Positions 35,866-44,734 of a stretch of DNA of 64,000 nt are shown here, piece by piece; the stretch's first letter is position 1, and the number at the start of each line of letters is the position of its first letter. Origin of the DNA: Congregicoccus sp964517665 (lineage in GTDB: Bacteria > Verrucomicrobiota > Verrucomicrobiia > Opitutales > Opitutaceae); assembly GCA_964517665.1 (NCBI GenBank), contig CAZFCY010000002.1:1-64000 (forward strand), given 5' to 3'. Both the position numbers and the translations under genes were made by a program. The notes beneath the pieces were generated by a model. That model saw only the letters and a program-made list of their open reading frames with translations. It had not been told where the DNA came from and did no database searches.

Positions 35866-36528
35866 CTAGGAACCAGCCGAAGCCCGGGCGTCGCTGACAA
35901 TGCGCGTGGCGGCCGCAGCCTCGCGCCGGATGGATTCCCAATCCCTCCGGCTGACGTCCTGCGGCCTCGCCAGCCAGGATCCGCCCACACACAAGACCAG
36001 CGGCGATTCGATATAGCGCCGCAATTCATCGCGGCCGATTCCACCAAGCGGAATGAAGCGAAGCCCGAGACGCGCGAACGGCGCCGCCATGGCCCGCAGA
36101 TGCGCGAGACCGCCTGAACTCTCCGCCGGGAAGAACTTCAGCGCGCGGCAGCCGTTCGCGATCGCAAACTCGATGTCGGTCGGCGTCATCACCCCCGGAG
36201 CGAACGGCAGCCCCTCGCCTCTCGCCGCCCGGATGGTTTCCGGATTGCATCCGGGCGACACGCCGAACAGCGCGCCGGCGCGCTTCGCCTCCCCGACCTG
36301 CGCGCCATCGAGAAGCGTGCCGGCGCCAACGCACACGCCGGGCTCCTCGCCGCGAATGCGCCGGATGGACTCGGCGGCGCACGCGGTGCGAAAGGTCAAC
36401 TCGATCACCGAAACACCACCGGCTTGCAGCGCCCGCGCCGCGGGAACGGCGTCCTCGGGATCAGCGATCGTGAGCACAGCCGCGACACCCGCGCGCTCCA
36501 TGATTTGCGTGAGGCCTGGAGTGAGCAT
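35866..36528 (-). CDS. dgoA: KDPG/KDPGal aldolase family protein
   Basis: Cleaves 2-dehydro-3-deoxy-6-phosphogalactonate (or -gluconate) to pyruvate and glyceraldehyde 3-phosphate. At 220 residues it is a usual size for the class I aldolase. The catalytic Glu is in VIELTFRT and the Schiff-base Lys in RALKFFPAESSGG. VGAGTLLDGAQV and IPLGGIGRDELRRYI are further conserved segments. I start at ATG 36528, 27 bp after the kinase stop. A TTG at 36558 overlapping the kinase stop would add ten residues and cannot be excluded. The neighbouring kinase and dehydratase point to the galactonate route. Confidence 0.88.
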   Translation of the reverse strand: MLTPGLTQIMERAGVAAVLTIADPEDAVPAARALQAGGVSVIELTFRTACAAESIRRIRGEEPGVCVGAGTLLDGAQVGEAKRAGALFGVSPGCNPETIRAARGEGLPFAPGVMTPTDIEFAIANGCRALKFFPAESSGGLAHLRAMAAPFARLGLRFIPLGGIGRDELRRYIESPLVLCVGGSWLARPQDVSRRDWESIRREAAAATRIVSDARASAGS

Positions 36529-36554
36529 CGCGAGCTGCCGAATGGTTGCGCGCT

Positions 36555-37541
36555 TCAAGCGATCACGCCGAGCCGCCGCGCGATGGCGCATTGTCCCTTG
36601 ATCAAACACACACCGCCGTCCTTCCTGACGGCGCGCGCGTGGATTCCCAGAACGCGCGCCGCCTCGCCATAAGCGGCTCCCAGCACGGTGTCGCCGACGA
36701 TTGTCATATCGCGCGCGTCGACGGGCATCGCCCCGATCTCACAGCCGATCAGCAGCCCGCTCAAGTAGTGGAAACTCTCCTCCCCGGACACCTTGTCGAG
36801 TATGCTCCGGACGCGGACGCGGAAAGCCTCGTGCAAAACATTGCCTCGGGCGCCGGCCCGCGCGCCGGCGGCGAAGCTTTCCAGATGGGCGCCCGTCATG
36901 AGGCCGCCACCTTCGCCGACCGACTGCGCAAGGACGCTCTTGCGCGCGAGCAGATCGAAGAACTCTCCGGTCATGTATGTTCGCAGGCTCACCGCCTTCC
37001 CATCGCGAACCGTGATGTGCTTCGAGTGCGTGCCGGGAAACAGCAGCAGCCGCTCCGCCGCGCCCGCGCTTTCGTCCATCAGCGCGCCCACCAACTGGAC
37101 TTCCTCGCCGCGCATCACATCGGCGCTCGTGCATGCGCCCGAAATGATGATCACTTCGTGAGGAAACCCCGTCGTCGCCGATCGCGTTTCGACGCGGAGG
37201 TCGGAGCCATCGACGGCAAAAGGCAGCTCCTTGTAGGGCACTTCGCACATTCCAATCGTGGCGGAGGCCATGCCGGAAAGGACGAGCGGGACTCCGGCGA
37301 GCGACGCGCCGGATCCCGCCTCCAGCCCGGCAAGGCGCCTTTCGATCACCTCGATATAGTAATCCCAGCGCGAACATGCGCCGCCACGTTCCTTCCACTT
37401 GATGAACGTGCCTGCTATCCCTTCATCGCTGCTCGCCTCCGCAACGACGCTCGAATTCGCGGCCTCGATCAGCCGCAGCCGAAACGAGGATGTTCCCCAG
37501 TCGCAACTGAGGAAACGATGGCTTTTTGAAAGAGACGACAT
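36555..37541 (-). CDS. dgoK: 2-dehydro-3-deoxygalactonokinase
   Basis: Phosphorylates 2-keto-3-deoxygalactonate; 328 residues. The ATPase-fold start is RFLSCDWGTSSFRLRLI. Later motifs are VLSGMASATIGMCEVPY, MRGEEVQLVGAL, LLLFPGTHSKHITVRDG and YMTGEFFDLLARKSVLAQS, all typical of DgoK. The ATG at 37541 is 4 bp from the dgoD stop, so the genes are probably coupled. Together with the flanking dehydratase and aldolase genes it forms a complete phosphorylating DeLey-Doudoroff pathway. Confidence 0.95.
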   Translation of the reverse strand: MSSLSKSHRFLSCDWGTSSFRLRLIEAANSSVVAEASSDEGIAGTFIKWKERGGACSRWDYYIEVIERRLAGLEAGSGASLAGVPLVLSGMASATIGMCEVPYKELPFAVDGSDLRVETRSATTGFPHEVIIISGACTSADVMRGEEVQLVGALMDESAGAAERLLLFPGTHSKHITVRDGKAVSLRTYMTGEFFDLLARKSVLAQSVGEGGGLMTGAHLESFAAGARAGARGNVLHEAFRVRVRSILDKVSGEESFHYLSGLLIGCEIGAMPVDARDMTIVGDTVLGAAYGEAARVLGIHARAVRKDGGVCLIKGQCAIARRLGVIA

Positions 37542-37545
37542 GCGC

Positions 37546-38694
37546 TCACCACTCGGCGACGCTGTCGTCCTCGTGACGCCACAGCGGGTTGTGCCAGTTG
37601 TGGCCCACTTTCGCCATCTCGATGACCTTCTCCTCGTTGATCTCGATGCCCAGGCCCGGCTTGTCGGGAATGGCGACATGGCCGTCCTTGAAGCGGAAGA
37701 CATCCGGGTTCACGAGATAGTCGAGCAGCTCGTTGCCCTTGTTATAGTGGATGCCGAGACTCTGCTCCTGAATGAACGCGTTGTGGCACGTCGCGTCCAC
37801 CTGCAGGCAGGCGGCGAGCGCGATCGGCCCAAGCGGGCAATGGGGCGCGGCCGCGACGTCGAACGCCTCCGCCATCGAGATGATCTTCTTGCACTCGGTG
37901 ATCCCGCCCGCGTGCGAAAGATCGGGCTGGATGATATCCACGACACCGTCCACCAGCAGCCGCTTGAAATCCCAGCGCGAATACATGCGCTCGCCCGTCG
38001 CGATCGGAATCGCGACATGCTGCGCGATCTCGCGCAGGGCGTCGTTGTTTTCCGGCAACAGCGGCTCTTCGATGAACATGGGCCGGATGGGCTCGAGTTC
38101 CTTCGCCATGATTTTCGCCATCGGCTTGTGCAGCCGTCCGTGAAAATCGACCGCGATCCCGATGTCGGGCCCGACCGCCTCGCGCACCGCCGCGATGCGA
38201 CGCACCGTCGCGTCGACCGCCGCAAACGAATCCACGCATTGCAGCCGCCCGGTGGCGTTCGTCTTCAGCGCGTTGAATCCGCGCGCGACCAGGCTCTTCG
38301 CGGAGGCGACCGACTCCTCCACGGTGTCTCCCTGAATCCAGGAATAGATCCTCATGGACTCCCGCGCCCGGCCGCCAAGCAACTGGTGCACGGGAGCCCC
38401 CAGGAACTTTCCCTTGATGTCCCAGAGCGCCTGGTCGATTCCCGCGATCGCGCTCATCAACACCGGCCCGCCACGGTAAAACCCGCCGCGATACATCACA
38501 TTCCAGTGATCTTCGATGTTCAGCGGATCCCTGCCGACCAGGCACTCCATCAGCTCGGCCACCGCCGCTTTCACGGTGGCGGCCTTGCCCTCGACGATGG
38601 GCTCGCCCCAGCCGACGATCCCCTCGTCCGTCGCGATTTTGAGGAAAAGCCATCGCGGCGGAACTTGATATAATGAAAACTCAGCGATCTTCAT
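37546..38694 (-). CDS. dgoD: D-galactonate dehydratase
   Basis: Enolase-superfamily enzyme of 382 residues converting D-galactonate to 2-keto-3-deoxygalactonate. The sequence runs close to Escherichia coli DgoD through its length: PPRWLFLKIATDEGIVGWGE, MSAIAGIDQALWDIKGK, AVDFHGRLHKPMAK, FIEEPLLPEN, PDLSHAGGITECKKI, APHCPLGPIALAACLQ and NPLWRHEDDSVAEW. Metal ligands (Asp in VDFHG, Glu in FIEEP, Glu in GERM) and the catalytic His regions are present. It is first of the dgo cassette and only 43 bp after the TonB receptor gene, so it is probably cotranscribed with that receptor. Confidence 0.96.
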   Translation of the reverse strand: MKIAEFSLYQVPPRWLFLKIATDEGIVGWGEPIVEGKAATVKAAVAELMECLVGRDPLNIEDHWNVMYRGGFYRGGPVLMSAIAGIDQALWDIKGKFLGAPVHQLLGGRARESMRIYSWIQGDTVEESVASAKSLVARGFNALKTNATGRLQCVDSFAAVDATVRRIAAVREAVGPDIGIAVDFHGRLHKPMAKIMAKELEPIRPMFIEEPLLPENNDALREIAQHVAIPIATGERMYSRWDFKRLLVDGVVDIIQPDLSHAGGITECKKIISMAEAFDVAAAPHCPLGPIALAACLQVDATCHNAFIQEQSLGIHYNKGNELLDYLVNPDVFRFKDGHVAIPDKPGLGIEINEEKVIEMAKVGHNWHNPLWRHEDDSVAEW

Positions 38695-38737
38695 CGGCGG
38701 ATGCAGGGTTGCTGGAACAGCAAGGCGCGATGAGCGG

Positions 38738-41700
38738 TCAGAACTCGATGGTGTTCGTCACTGACCAGGTGCGGGGTTCGGGAATGCGGTAGGCGGCGGG
38801 CGAGCCGTCGGGCTGGACGGTCACGCGCGCGAGATCGCCGTCCGCGAAGACGTTGCGCACGTTGATCTGCATGCGCCACGTGTATTTGTCCATGAGCGTC
38901 CGGCGCCAGCCGACCCACAGATCCGTCGTGCCCTGGGTGGCGCCCTTGTAGGGATTCTGGACGTCGATCGTCTCATCGCCGTTCACGGTGATGATCGGGA
39001 AGCCGATCACGTTGCGATCCTGCCAGCGATAGCTGCCGCCGACATTGAAGCCGCGCAGGCGCTCGCCCTGGAAGTTGTAGTTGGCCACGATATTGAAGGA
39101 CCAGGGCCTCAGCTCCGGCACATCGGAGTTCTCCAACGCGCGGAAGGACCAATACGGCGCCATGACGGCGCGCTTGTAGAGGCCGCGCACATCCTCGCCG
39201 TCGTTGCCGTGGGCTTCGGGCGTTCCGTTGACCGGGTCGTCGCGGTCGTCGTTGCCCATGCCGACCGAATTGCCCCAGATGCGGAGATCGCCGGCCGGGC
39301 CTTGATAAGCCGACCAACGGGCCTCCACCCAGTCCGCGAAGCTCTTGGCCAGATTCATGCGCCTCGCGTTCGTTTTCGAGACATTGAGAGACACCTGCAG
39401 GCCATCGAGGAACAGGCCGTTTGCCATCAACTCGAACTCATAGCCCTTGGAAACGGTGTCGCCCGTGACCGCAAGCCCCGGAGGACCGCCGAGATTGGCG
39501 ACCGACTGCGTGGTGTAGTTGAAGTTCGGATCGGACAGATCGACGTAGTCGACGTTGGTGGAGTGATCGAGCCAGTGCCTGATGAAGTCCGCATCGGTGA
39601 TGACGGCATTGGCGGCGAAATCGGCCACCGACGCGCGTTGTTCGTTAAACGCCTTTACGAGCAGCGCATTCGGAAAATCGAAGGTGACGCCATCCGCCGC
39701 ATACTGAGCCGGGCCATCGGGCTGCCAGGTGACCGGCTTGGCCGGATCATTGTCGGCGTAACCGTAAACCGACCGTCCAATCTGCCCGGCGTATTTGCCG
39801 ACATCTCCCGTGGCGCCGGGGACCCAGCCGGTTCCTTGCGAGCGCGTGAGATCCGCCGTCTGGCGGTAGGCGCGCATGGCATAGCGTTCAGCGGCGCCGA
39901 TCACGCCCACGGTCGAGGCGAGCGAGCTGCTGAGCGTGGTATTGGCCACCTCCGTCTTGTAGCGGACGAGTTTCATCGTCAGGCGGTCGTTCAGCGTGGA
40001 GACGGCGATGCCGAATTCCCTGGTCTTGCCCGCCGGATCCGCCACCGAATGGCCGCGGATGTCGAGACGGTTGGCGCCAGGCTGCACGTTTTCCGACTGG
40101 TTGTAGATGAGGGAGACGTCGGTGCGGCCGGGCAGGCGGTCGCGCCAGCCGGTGGGAAGGTGCGTCACGATGCTGTAGGTCCTGGAATCGACCTCGGTCG
40201 TGTTGGCCGTGTCGGGCAGCACCCAGCTCGACCTGTATATATCGCGGAGGGTTTTCGTTCCCAGCAGGTAGGACGGAGGATTCGTGACCGCCCGGCTTTC
40301 CTGCTCGTCGGTGCGGTAGCCGAACATTGGAACGATCGTTCCATCCAGCCAGTAGCCCTGCCAGACGAAGGCCATGGAATCGACCTTGTTGAGATCCTTC
40401 GTGCCGTTGTTGTAGAGGCGGTCGCGATCGTTCACGTCGACGTTGTTCACGATCGGCACCGGAATGTTGTCGATGTTGCCGGTGGCGTAATTATACACCT
40501 GCACGGTGGTCGCCTGCGGATTCACCCTGGCCTTGTAGCCCTGGAGGTGGAGGCCCTCGGCGCTGGCGCCGGTCACCGGAGCGCCGAAGTAGTTCTTGAT
40601 CCGCAACGAGCCCTGGAAGTTGCTGCCCGCGTGGTAGGGCATGCCGTTCGCGGCCGTCGAGATGAACTGATTCGTGAAGTATCCGTCATAGCTGGCGGCG
40701 AGCGTGTCGTTTTCCTGCGAACTCCAGAGGGCGGTGAAGACGTTTTTGCCGAGAACCCTGCCGAGGAAGGAGTCCTTGCCGGAGAGGTCCTTGAAGTTCA
40801 ACTCGCCGAAGGCGGTGGCGCGCACCGTCTCGCGCGTCCGATCGGTCCAGTTGCCGCTGCCGCCCGCCGACAGGAACATCGGCTTGCGCACCTCGGGGTT
40901 GGGCTGGCTGAAGGTGAGCGTCTCCATGATGTCGACGCTGATGGCCGTGCCGTTGGCCTGGATGTAGTTGAAGCCGCCGTATTTGGCCTTCTGCCGGTCG
41001 TAGACGATCTCGACGCCCAGCTTGTCGTTGAAGAACGACTGGGAGGCCGCGACGTTCAGCGCGTCGAAATCGTTATATTCAAACTTGTTCGGCCCCTCGA
41101 GCATGTGGTTGTAGAAATCGAAGATGGTCGGATCGGTGAGGGAGCGCGCCTTCCAGGCGTTGATCGAGGATCCAATGAACTCGGAATCGAGCGCGTATTT
41201 CTGGTAGGTGCCCAGGCCGATGTCGAAATAGCGCAACGAGGCCGGAACGTCGCCGTCGACCGGCGGCAGCAGGGCGAAGCCCTGGGAGCCGCCCGGCCCC
41301 ATCTGAAGATCGACCGAGTAGGTGCCGTTGTTGCCGATGCGATCGAAGCCGGGCGTCTGCCGGTAGCTTTGCTCGACCTCGGGTCCGGCATAGGTGGGCT
41401 TCGCGGGCTTGTTCGGGTCGATCTTGTCGAACCACTGGGTGATGGCGTCGAGTGGCGGCGTGTTGCGGGGCATGTTCGAATCGATCTTCCCCTTTTCGTA
41501 GCTGACGCGGAAGGAGGTGCGGGCCGAGCCCCTGTTCAGAAACGCGGGATCCCAGCGCGCGGCGGTGGAGAAGCGCCTGTCGTCCCGAAAGGCCGGATCC
41601 TGGCGGTATTTTGTCTCGTCGTTCAACACGGACAAGCGCACCGCGAGCTGCTGCGGAATAAGCGCCTTGTTCAGATCGAGCGTGTAACGTTGCGAGTCGA

Positions 41701-42316
41701 AGCGGCTGAACTGAATCGCGGCCTTGTAGGAATCGTGGAACGAGGCGGCGTTGATGCTGGCGTTCATGATGCCGCCCGGGCTGCCGATGCCGAAGAGAAT
41801 GGAATTGGCTCCGCGTTGCATGTCGATGCGGCCGACGTTGTAGGAATCCCACGGGATGTCGGTGAGGAAGAAATCGCGGGCGTTGTCGGCCTCCGTCAGG
41901 CCGCGAACACGCGTGCTGGGGTTCAGGTTGGTCGAGACACTGGTCAGGACCTGTCCGTCGCCCTTGCCGAGGAAGTTGCCGCCCTGGCCCGCCACCTCCG
42001 TGTTGGCCGTGTAAACGAGCAGATCGGCCGCGCTCTTGGAATTGGTGTCGTCGAGGAATTTCTTCGTGACGACCGAGACGGAGGAGCCGACGTCCTTCAA
42101 ATCCGTCCGGATGCGAGTGCCCGCCAGCGTCGAGCGGGCGGCATAACTACCCTCATCTTCCGAAGCGCTCACTTCGAAAGGGGACAATTCAATCGTGTCC
42201 TCCTCATCTCCGGCGGCGGGCGCCGGAGCGGAGACAACCTGAGCTGCCAGTTGGGGCAACTGACAGAGGATCGATGCAACAATAACGCCGATGGCGCGCA
42301 GGTGTTTACAGCTCAT
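38738..42316 (-). CDS. Large TonB-dependent outer-membrane receptor, copy 2
   Basis: Outer-membrane transporter of 1192 residues. Signal peptide AIGVIVASILCQLPQLAAQ, then the LSPFEVSASEDEGSYAARST segment and a plug with RIRTDLKDVGSSVSVVTKKF, FFLTDIPWDSYNVGRIDMQR and NSILFGIGSPGG. The barrel ends in TNTIEF. It is paralogous to the receptor at 22.7-26.2 kb and somewhat longer. No SusD gene is next to it. I use the ATG at 42316; an in-frame TTG at 42337 would add seven residues. It lies upstream of the dgo genes. The operator copy at 42614-42630 is about 300 bp before the start, with AT-rich DNA between. Confidence 0.93.
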   Translation of the reverse strand: MSCKHLRAIGVIVASILCQLPQLAAQVVSAPAPAAGDEEDTIELSPFEVSASEDEGSYAARSTLAGTRIRTDLKDVGSSVSVVTKKFLDDTNSKSAADLLVYTANTEVAGQGGNFLGKGDGQVLTSVSTNLNPSTRVRGLTEADNARDFFLTDIPWDSYNVGRIDMQRGANSILFGIGSPGGIMNASINAASFHDSYKAAIQFSRFDSQRYTLDLNKALIPQQLAVRLSVLNDETKYRQDPAFRDDRRFSTAARWDPAFLNRGSARTSFRVSYEKGKIDSNMPRNTPPLDAITQWFDKIDPNKPAKPTYAGPEVEQSYRQTPGFDRIGNNGTYSVDLQMGPGGSQGFALLPPVDGDVPASLRYFDIGLGTYQKYALDSEFIGSSINAWKARSLTDPTIFDFYNHMLEGPNKFEYNDFDALNVAASQSFFNDKLGVEIVYDRQKAKYGGFNYIQANGTAISVDIMETLTFSQPNPEVRKPMFLSAGGSGNWTDRTRETVRATAFGELNFKDLSGKDSFLGRVLGKNVFTALWSSQENDTLAASYDGYFTNQFISTAANGMPYHAGSNFQGSLRIKNYFGAPVTGASAEGLHLQGYKARVNPQATTVQVYNYATGNIDNIPVPIVNNVDVNDRDRLYNNGTKDLNKVDSMAFVWQGYWLDGTIVPMFGYRTDEQESRAVTNPPSYLLGTKTLRDIYRSSWVLPDTANTTEVDSRTYSIVTHLPTGWRDRLPGRTDVSLIYNQSENVQPGANRLDIRGHSVADPAGKTREFGIAVSTLNDRLTMKLVRYKTEVANTTLSSSLASTVGVIGAAERYAMRAYRQTADLTRSQGTGWVPGATGDVGKYAGQIGRSVYGYADNDPAKPVTWQPDGPAQYAADGVTFDFPNALLVKAFNEQRASVADFAANAVITDADFIRHWLDHSTNVDYVDLSDPNFNYTTQSVANLGGPPGLAVTGDTVSKGYEFELMANGLFLDGLQVSLNVSKTNARRMNLAKSFADWVEARWSAYQGPAGDLRIWGNSVGMGNDDRDDPVNGTPEAHGNDGEDVRGLYKRAVMAPYWSFRALENSDVPELRPWSFNIVANYNFQGERLRGFNVGGSYRWQDRNVIGFPIITVNGDETIDVQNPYKGATQGTTDLWVGWRRTLMDKYTWRMQINVRNVFADGDLARVTVQPDGSPAAYRIPEPRTWSVTNTIEF

Positions 42317-42858
42317 GCGTTGAGTGGGTTTAAACAATCTTTAGGGAGGGCGGCGTTCCTGTGCCGCGCAAAGTTTCTTATCTTAACGATCGCGCCCGGC
42401 AGGGCGTTTCGGTGGAGCGGGATGAAGCGCCTCGAGCCGCGGCGCGGGCGGAAGCGCGAGAGTCATGAAGGCGGAGAGGGATGCCGCCAGCGCTTGATTC
42501 GGGGTCATCGGGCTTCAGCCGGTCGGTTTTTTTTCGGGAGGACGAATTGCGGCAACCGCCTCCTTCAGGCAGATGCAATGCCGCTCCTCCTGAACTTGCA
42601 AGAAAAACATTCGCTTGCATGTAGTGCATTAAAAAATTTACAGCGACTCCGGCGTCCGTCCGCGCCTTCGTCGATGCCGCCCGGAGCGCGCCGCGACTCG
42701 CGATCGGGAGTGGCGCGCCTCGTCCGCGCCCTCGCTCGGCATTAATGTGGCTTATGTTTGTCGCCACCTGTTTTCCACCCCGGCCTGCCGCGATCGGCGC
42801 GCAATGACCCCGCCCCCGAGGAAGCCCGCGGGGAACGGCTGTTTCGACTCGAGCGGGT
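42317..42858. promoter_or_regulatory. Intergenic region between TonB receptor 2 and GH29 gene
   Basis: 542 bp without a supported gene. On the minus strand it separates the end of the fucosidase gene from the receptor start. It includes the operator copy at 42614-42630, several extra TTGCA or TGCAA half-sites nearby (for example 42596-42602), and an AGCC-type short stem before a run of eight T at about 42527-42534. A frame of 164 codons on the minus strand (42378-42872) is open but has no recognisable content and overlaps the fucosidase end. Confidence 0.5.
42614..42630. promoter_or_regulatory. Recurrent palindromic operator, site 5
   Basis: Sequence CTTGCATGTAGTGCATT, three mismatches from the arms of the consensus ATTGCRTNNNAYGCAAT. 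Position fits control of the TonB receptor 2 and dgo cassette on the minus strand, although at 300 bp it is far from the receptor start codon. Confidence 0.5.
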
Positions 42859-44442
42859 TCACTGGCGTTCACGCGAGATTCTCAACGCGAAGGCATGCCT
42901 ACCGGGCTTTTCCGAAGGCATCGTTACGTGAAGGCCCTGGTTGTCCTGGGACCATTTCAGCGGTTCGTCACATCCGAGCATTGCGACCTCGCCGAAACCC
43001 TCGCTCTCGACGCCGCGCGAGAGCGAACGGATCGTGATCTTCGCCCCGTCGCCCGGCCACTGGAGGATGATGGCGTATAACATGTCGTCCTTCCGGGTGA
43101 AGCGAATGTCTTGCGCCGTAAAGTCCCGCCGCTCGCTTTCCGCGTCGTTTCTCATCGTGCCATCGACCACCGCGGTCGGCCCTTCTCCATATATCTTCCA
43201 GGGGCGCGTGCCGTAAATCGCCTCTCCGTTTATCCGCAGCCACGCGCCGATGCCCTTGAGGAGCGCGACCTCCTCCTCCGGAATCGTGCCATCGGCGCGC
43301 GGGCCGATGTTGAGCAGCAACGATCCGTTCTTGCTCACGATGTCGACCAGGTCGTCGATGAGCGAGTCCAGCGTCTTGTACTTCTGATTCTCGATGTAGC
43401 CCCACGAGGTCTTCGACAGCGACGTGTCGGTTTGCCAGAACAGCTCGCGAGTCGACGCGAGCTGGCCGCGTTCGATGTCCAGAACTCCGGCCGTGTCCGG
43501 ATACGATTCGCCGCCCAGCTTCTTGTAGTTGATCGCAACCATCTCCGGCTGCGTCGCGCCTCGGTTGTAGTAGTACGCGGAAAAGACCCGAAGATGCTCC
43601 TCGAACGCGGGTTGCGCGATCCACCAGTCGAACCAGATGATCTCCGGCTGGAACCGGTCCGCCATCTCGACGCAGCGCAGCAGCCAGTCATCGAGGAACG
43701 CCTTGTCCGGCGGAGTCTCGCCAGCCTCGGAGGCGGCGCGGTCACGAGCCGGTCCATACAGCTCCCGGTAGCGGGGATCGCCGACGTCGGATTCCAGCTT
43801 CCTCCCTCCGCCGAAAAACCACCAGTGCTCCGCCCGGTGATTGGACACGCCGAAATACAATCCTTCGCCCCGAACGGCCTCCGCCAGTTCCTTCACGATG
43901 TCGCGCTTCGGCCCCATCGCCGCCGCGTTCCACGGTGTATATTCCGACGCATACATGGGAAACCCGTCGTGATGCTCCGCGACAGGAATCACGTATCGCG
44001 CGCCGGCCTCCTTGAACAGCCGGGCCCAGGCGGCCGGATCGAACTTCTCCGCCCGGAAGCGCGGGATGAAATCCTTGTAGCCGAATTGATCCACCGGGCC
44101 CCAGGTTTTCCGATGGTGCTCGAATATGCCATGCGCGCCGCCCGGGCGGTACATCTCCCGGGGATACCATTCGCTCCCGTAGGCCGGCGTCGAGTAAACG
44201 CCCCAATGAATAAAGATGCCGAACTTGGCGTCTTTGTACCATTCCGGGATCCGGTAGTCCGACAACGACTTCCAGTCCGGCTTGAAGGGACCGTCGTTCG
44301 CGACGGCGTGAATGCGACTCAAGCGTTCCATGTCATCCGGTCGTTCGACGCCATGGGCCGGCGCCATTGCCAGCAGAGCGATGATCGCCGCGCCGATGGA
44401 GCAGCGCATCGACCGTGGGATACCGGCGCCGAAGACATTCAT
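42859..44442 (-). CDS. GH29 alpha-L-fucosidase, secreted
   Basis: Retaining alpha-L-fucosidase of 527 residues. A signal peptide (IGAAIIALLAMAPAHG) precedes the catalytic barrel with WYKDAKFGIFIHWGVYSTPA, YVIPVAEHHDGFPMY and the nucleophile Asp272 in IIWFDWW. LLLNIGPRADGTIPEEE is another family hallmark. The C-terminal 100 residues form a small beta domain. Fucose occurs in rhamnogalacturonan II and xyloglucan side chains, fitting the region. It is divergent from the XylR-type regulator gene; the shared upstream gap carries an operator copy. Confidence 0.94.
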   Translation of the reverse strand: MNVFGAGIPRSMRCSIGAAIIALLAMAPAHGVERPDDMERLSRIHAVANDGPFKPDWKSLSDYRIPEWYKDAKFGIFIHWGVYSTPAYGSEWYPREMYRPGGAHGIFEHHRKTWGPVDQFGYKDFIPRFRAEKFDPAAWARLFKEAGARYVIPVAEHHDGFPMYASEYTPWNAAAMGPKRDIVKELAEAVRGEGLYFGVSNHRAEHWWFFGGGRKLESDVGDPRYRELYGPARDRAASEAGETPPDKAFLDDWLLRCVEMADRFQPEIIWFDWWIAQPAFEEHLRVFSAYYYNRGATQPEMVAINYKKLGGESYPDTAGVLDIERGQLASTRELFWQTDTSLSKTSWGYIENQKYKTLDSLIDDLVDIVSKNGSLLLNIGPRADGTIPEEEVALLKGIGAWLRINGEAIYGTRPWKIYGEGPTAVVDGTMRNDAESERRDFTAQDIRFTRKDDMLYAIILQWPGDGAKITIRSLSRGVESEGFGEVAMLGCDEPLKWSQDNQGLHVTMPSEKPGRHAFALRISRERQ

Positions 44443-44564
44443 CGTTCCATTCCCTGATCCTGCTCAAAGCTCGAAAGCATTGGTGATGGAAACCAACCTG
44501 TCCGGCGGCTGATTCGCGTCGCGCGCGCAGGCGGGGCTTGCGCGATTTGCTTTAAATACAGAAT

Positions 44565-44581
44565 ATTGCGTGTCATGCATC
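44565..44581. promoter_or_regulatory. Recurrent palindromic operator, site 6
   Basis: Sequence ATTGCGTGTCATGCATC, two mismatches from the arms of the consensus ATTGCRTNNNAYGCAAT. It lies in the gap between the divergent fucosidase (start 44442) and XylR-type regulator (start 44735) genes. Confidence 0.6.
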
Positions 44582-44734
44582 AGACGAAGCAGCAGTGGCG
44601 GTGATTCATTTTCATTTTCAGGGTAGAAGGGGGCGGCGCCTCAGGCGCCACAAACATGTGGAAGCGGAGATATCTTACGCTTTGCGACGCGGACTGTCTT
44701 TGCACAAAACGCCAGAAAACATTTCGTTTTGTCC

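Noticed and set aside
37546..38694. L-fuconate dehydratase reading of the enolase-superfamily gene
   Set aside because: The sequence follows E. coli DgoD closely end to end, and the kinase and aldolase next to it belong to the galactonate route.
39209..42745. A 1178-codon plus-strand frame opposite TonB receptor 2
   Set aside because: Same reason: shadow frame of a receptor gene, composition biased to Arg, Gly, Val and no recognisable motif.
42378..42872. 164-codon minus-strand frame in the gap after the fucosidase gene
   Set aside because: Overlaps the fucosidase end, contains the operator, and its translation is low-complexity Arg/Ala/Gly without motifs.
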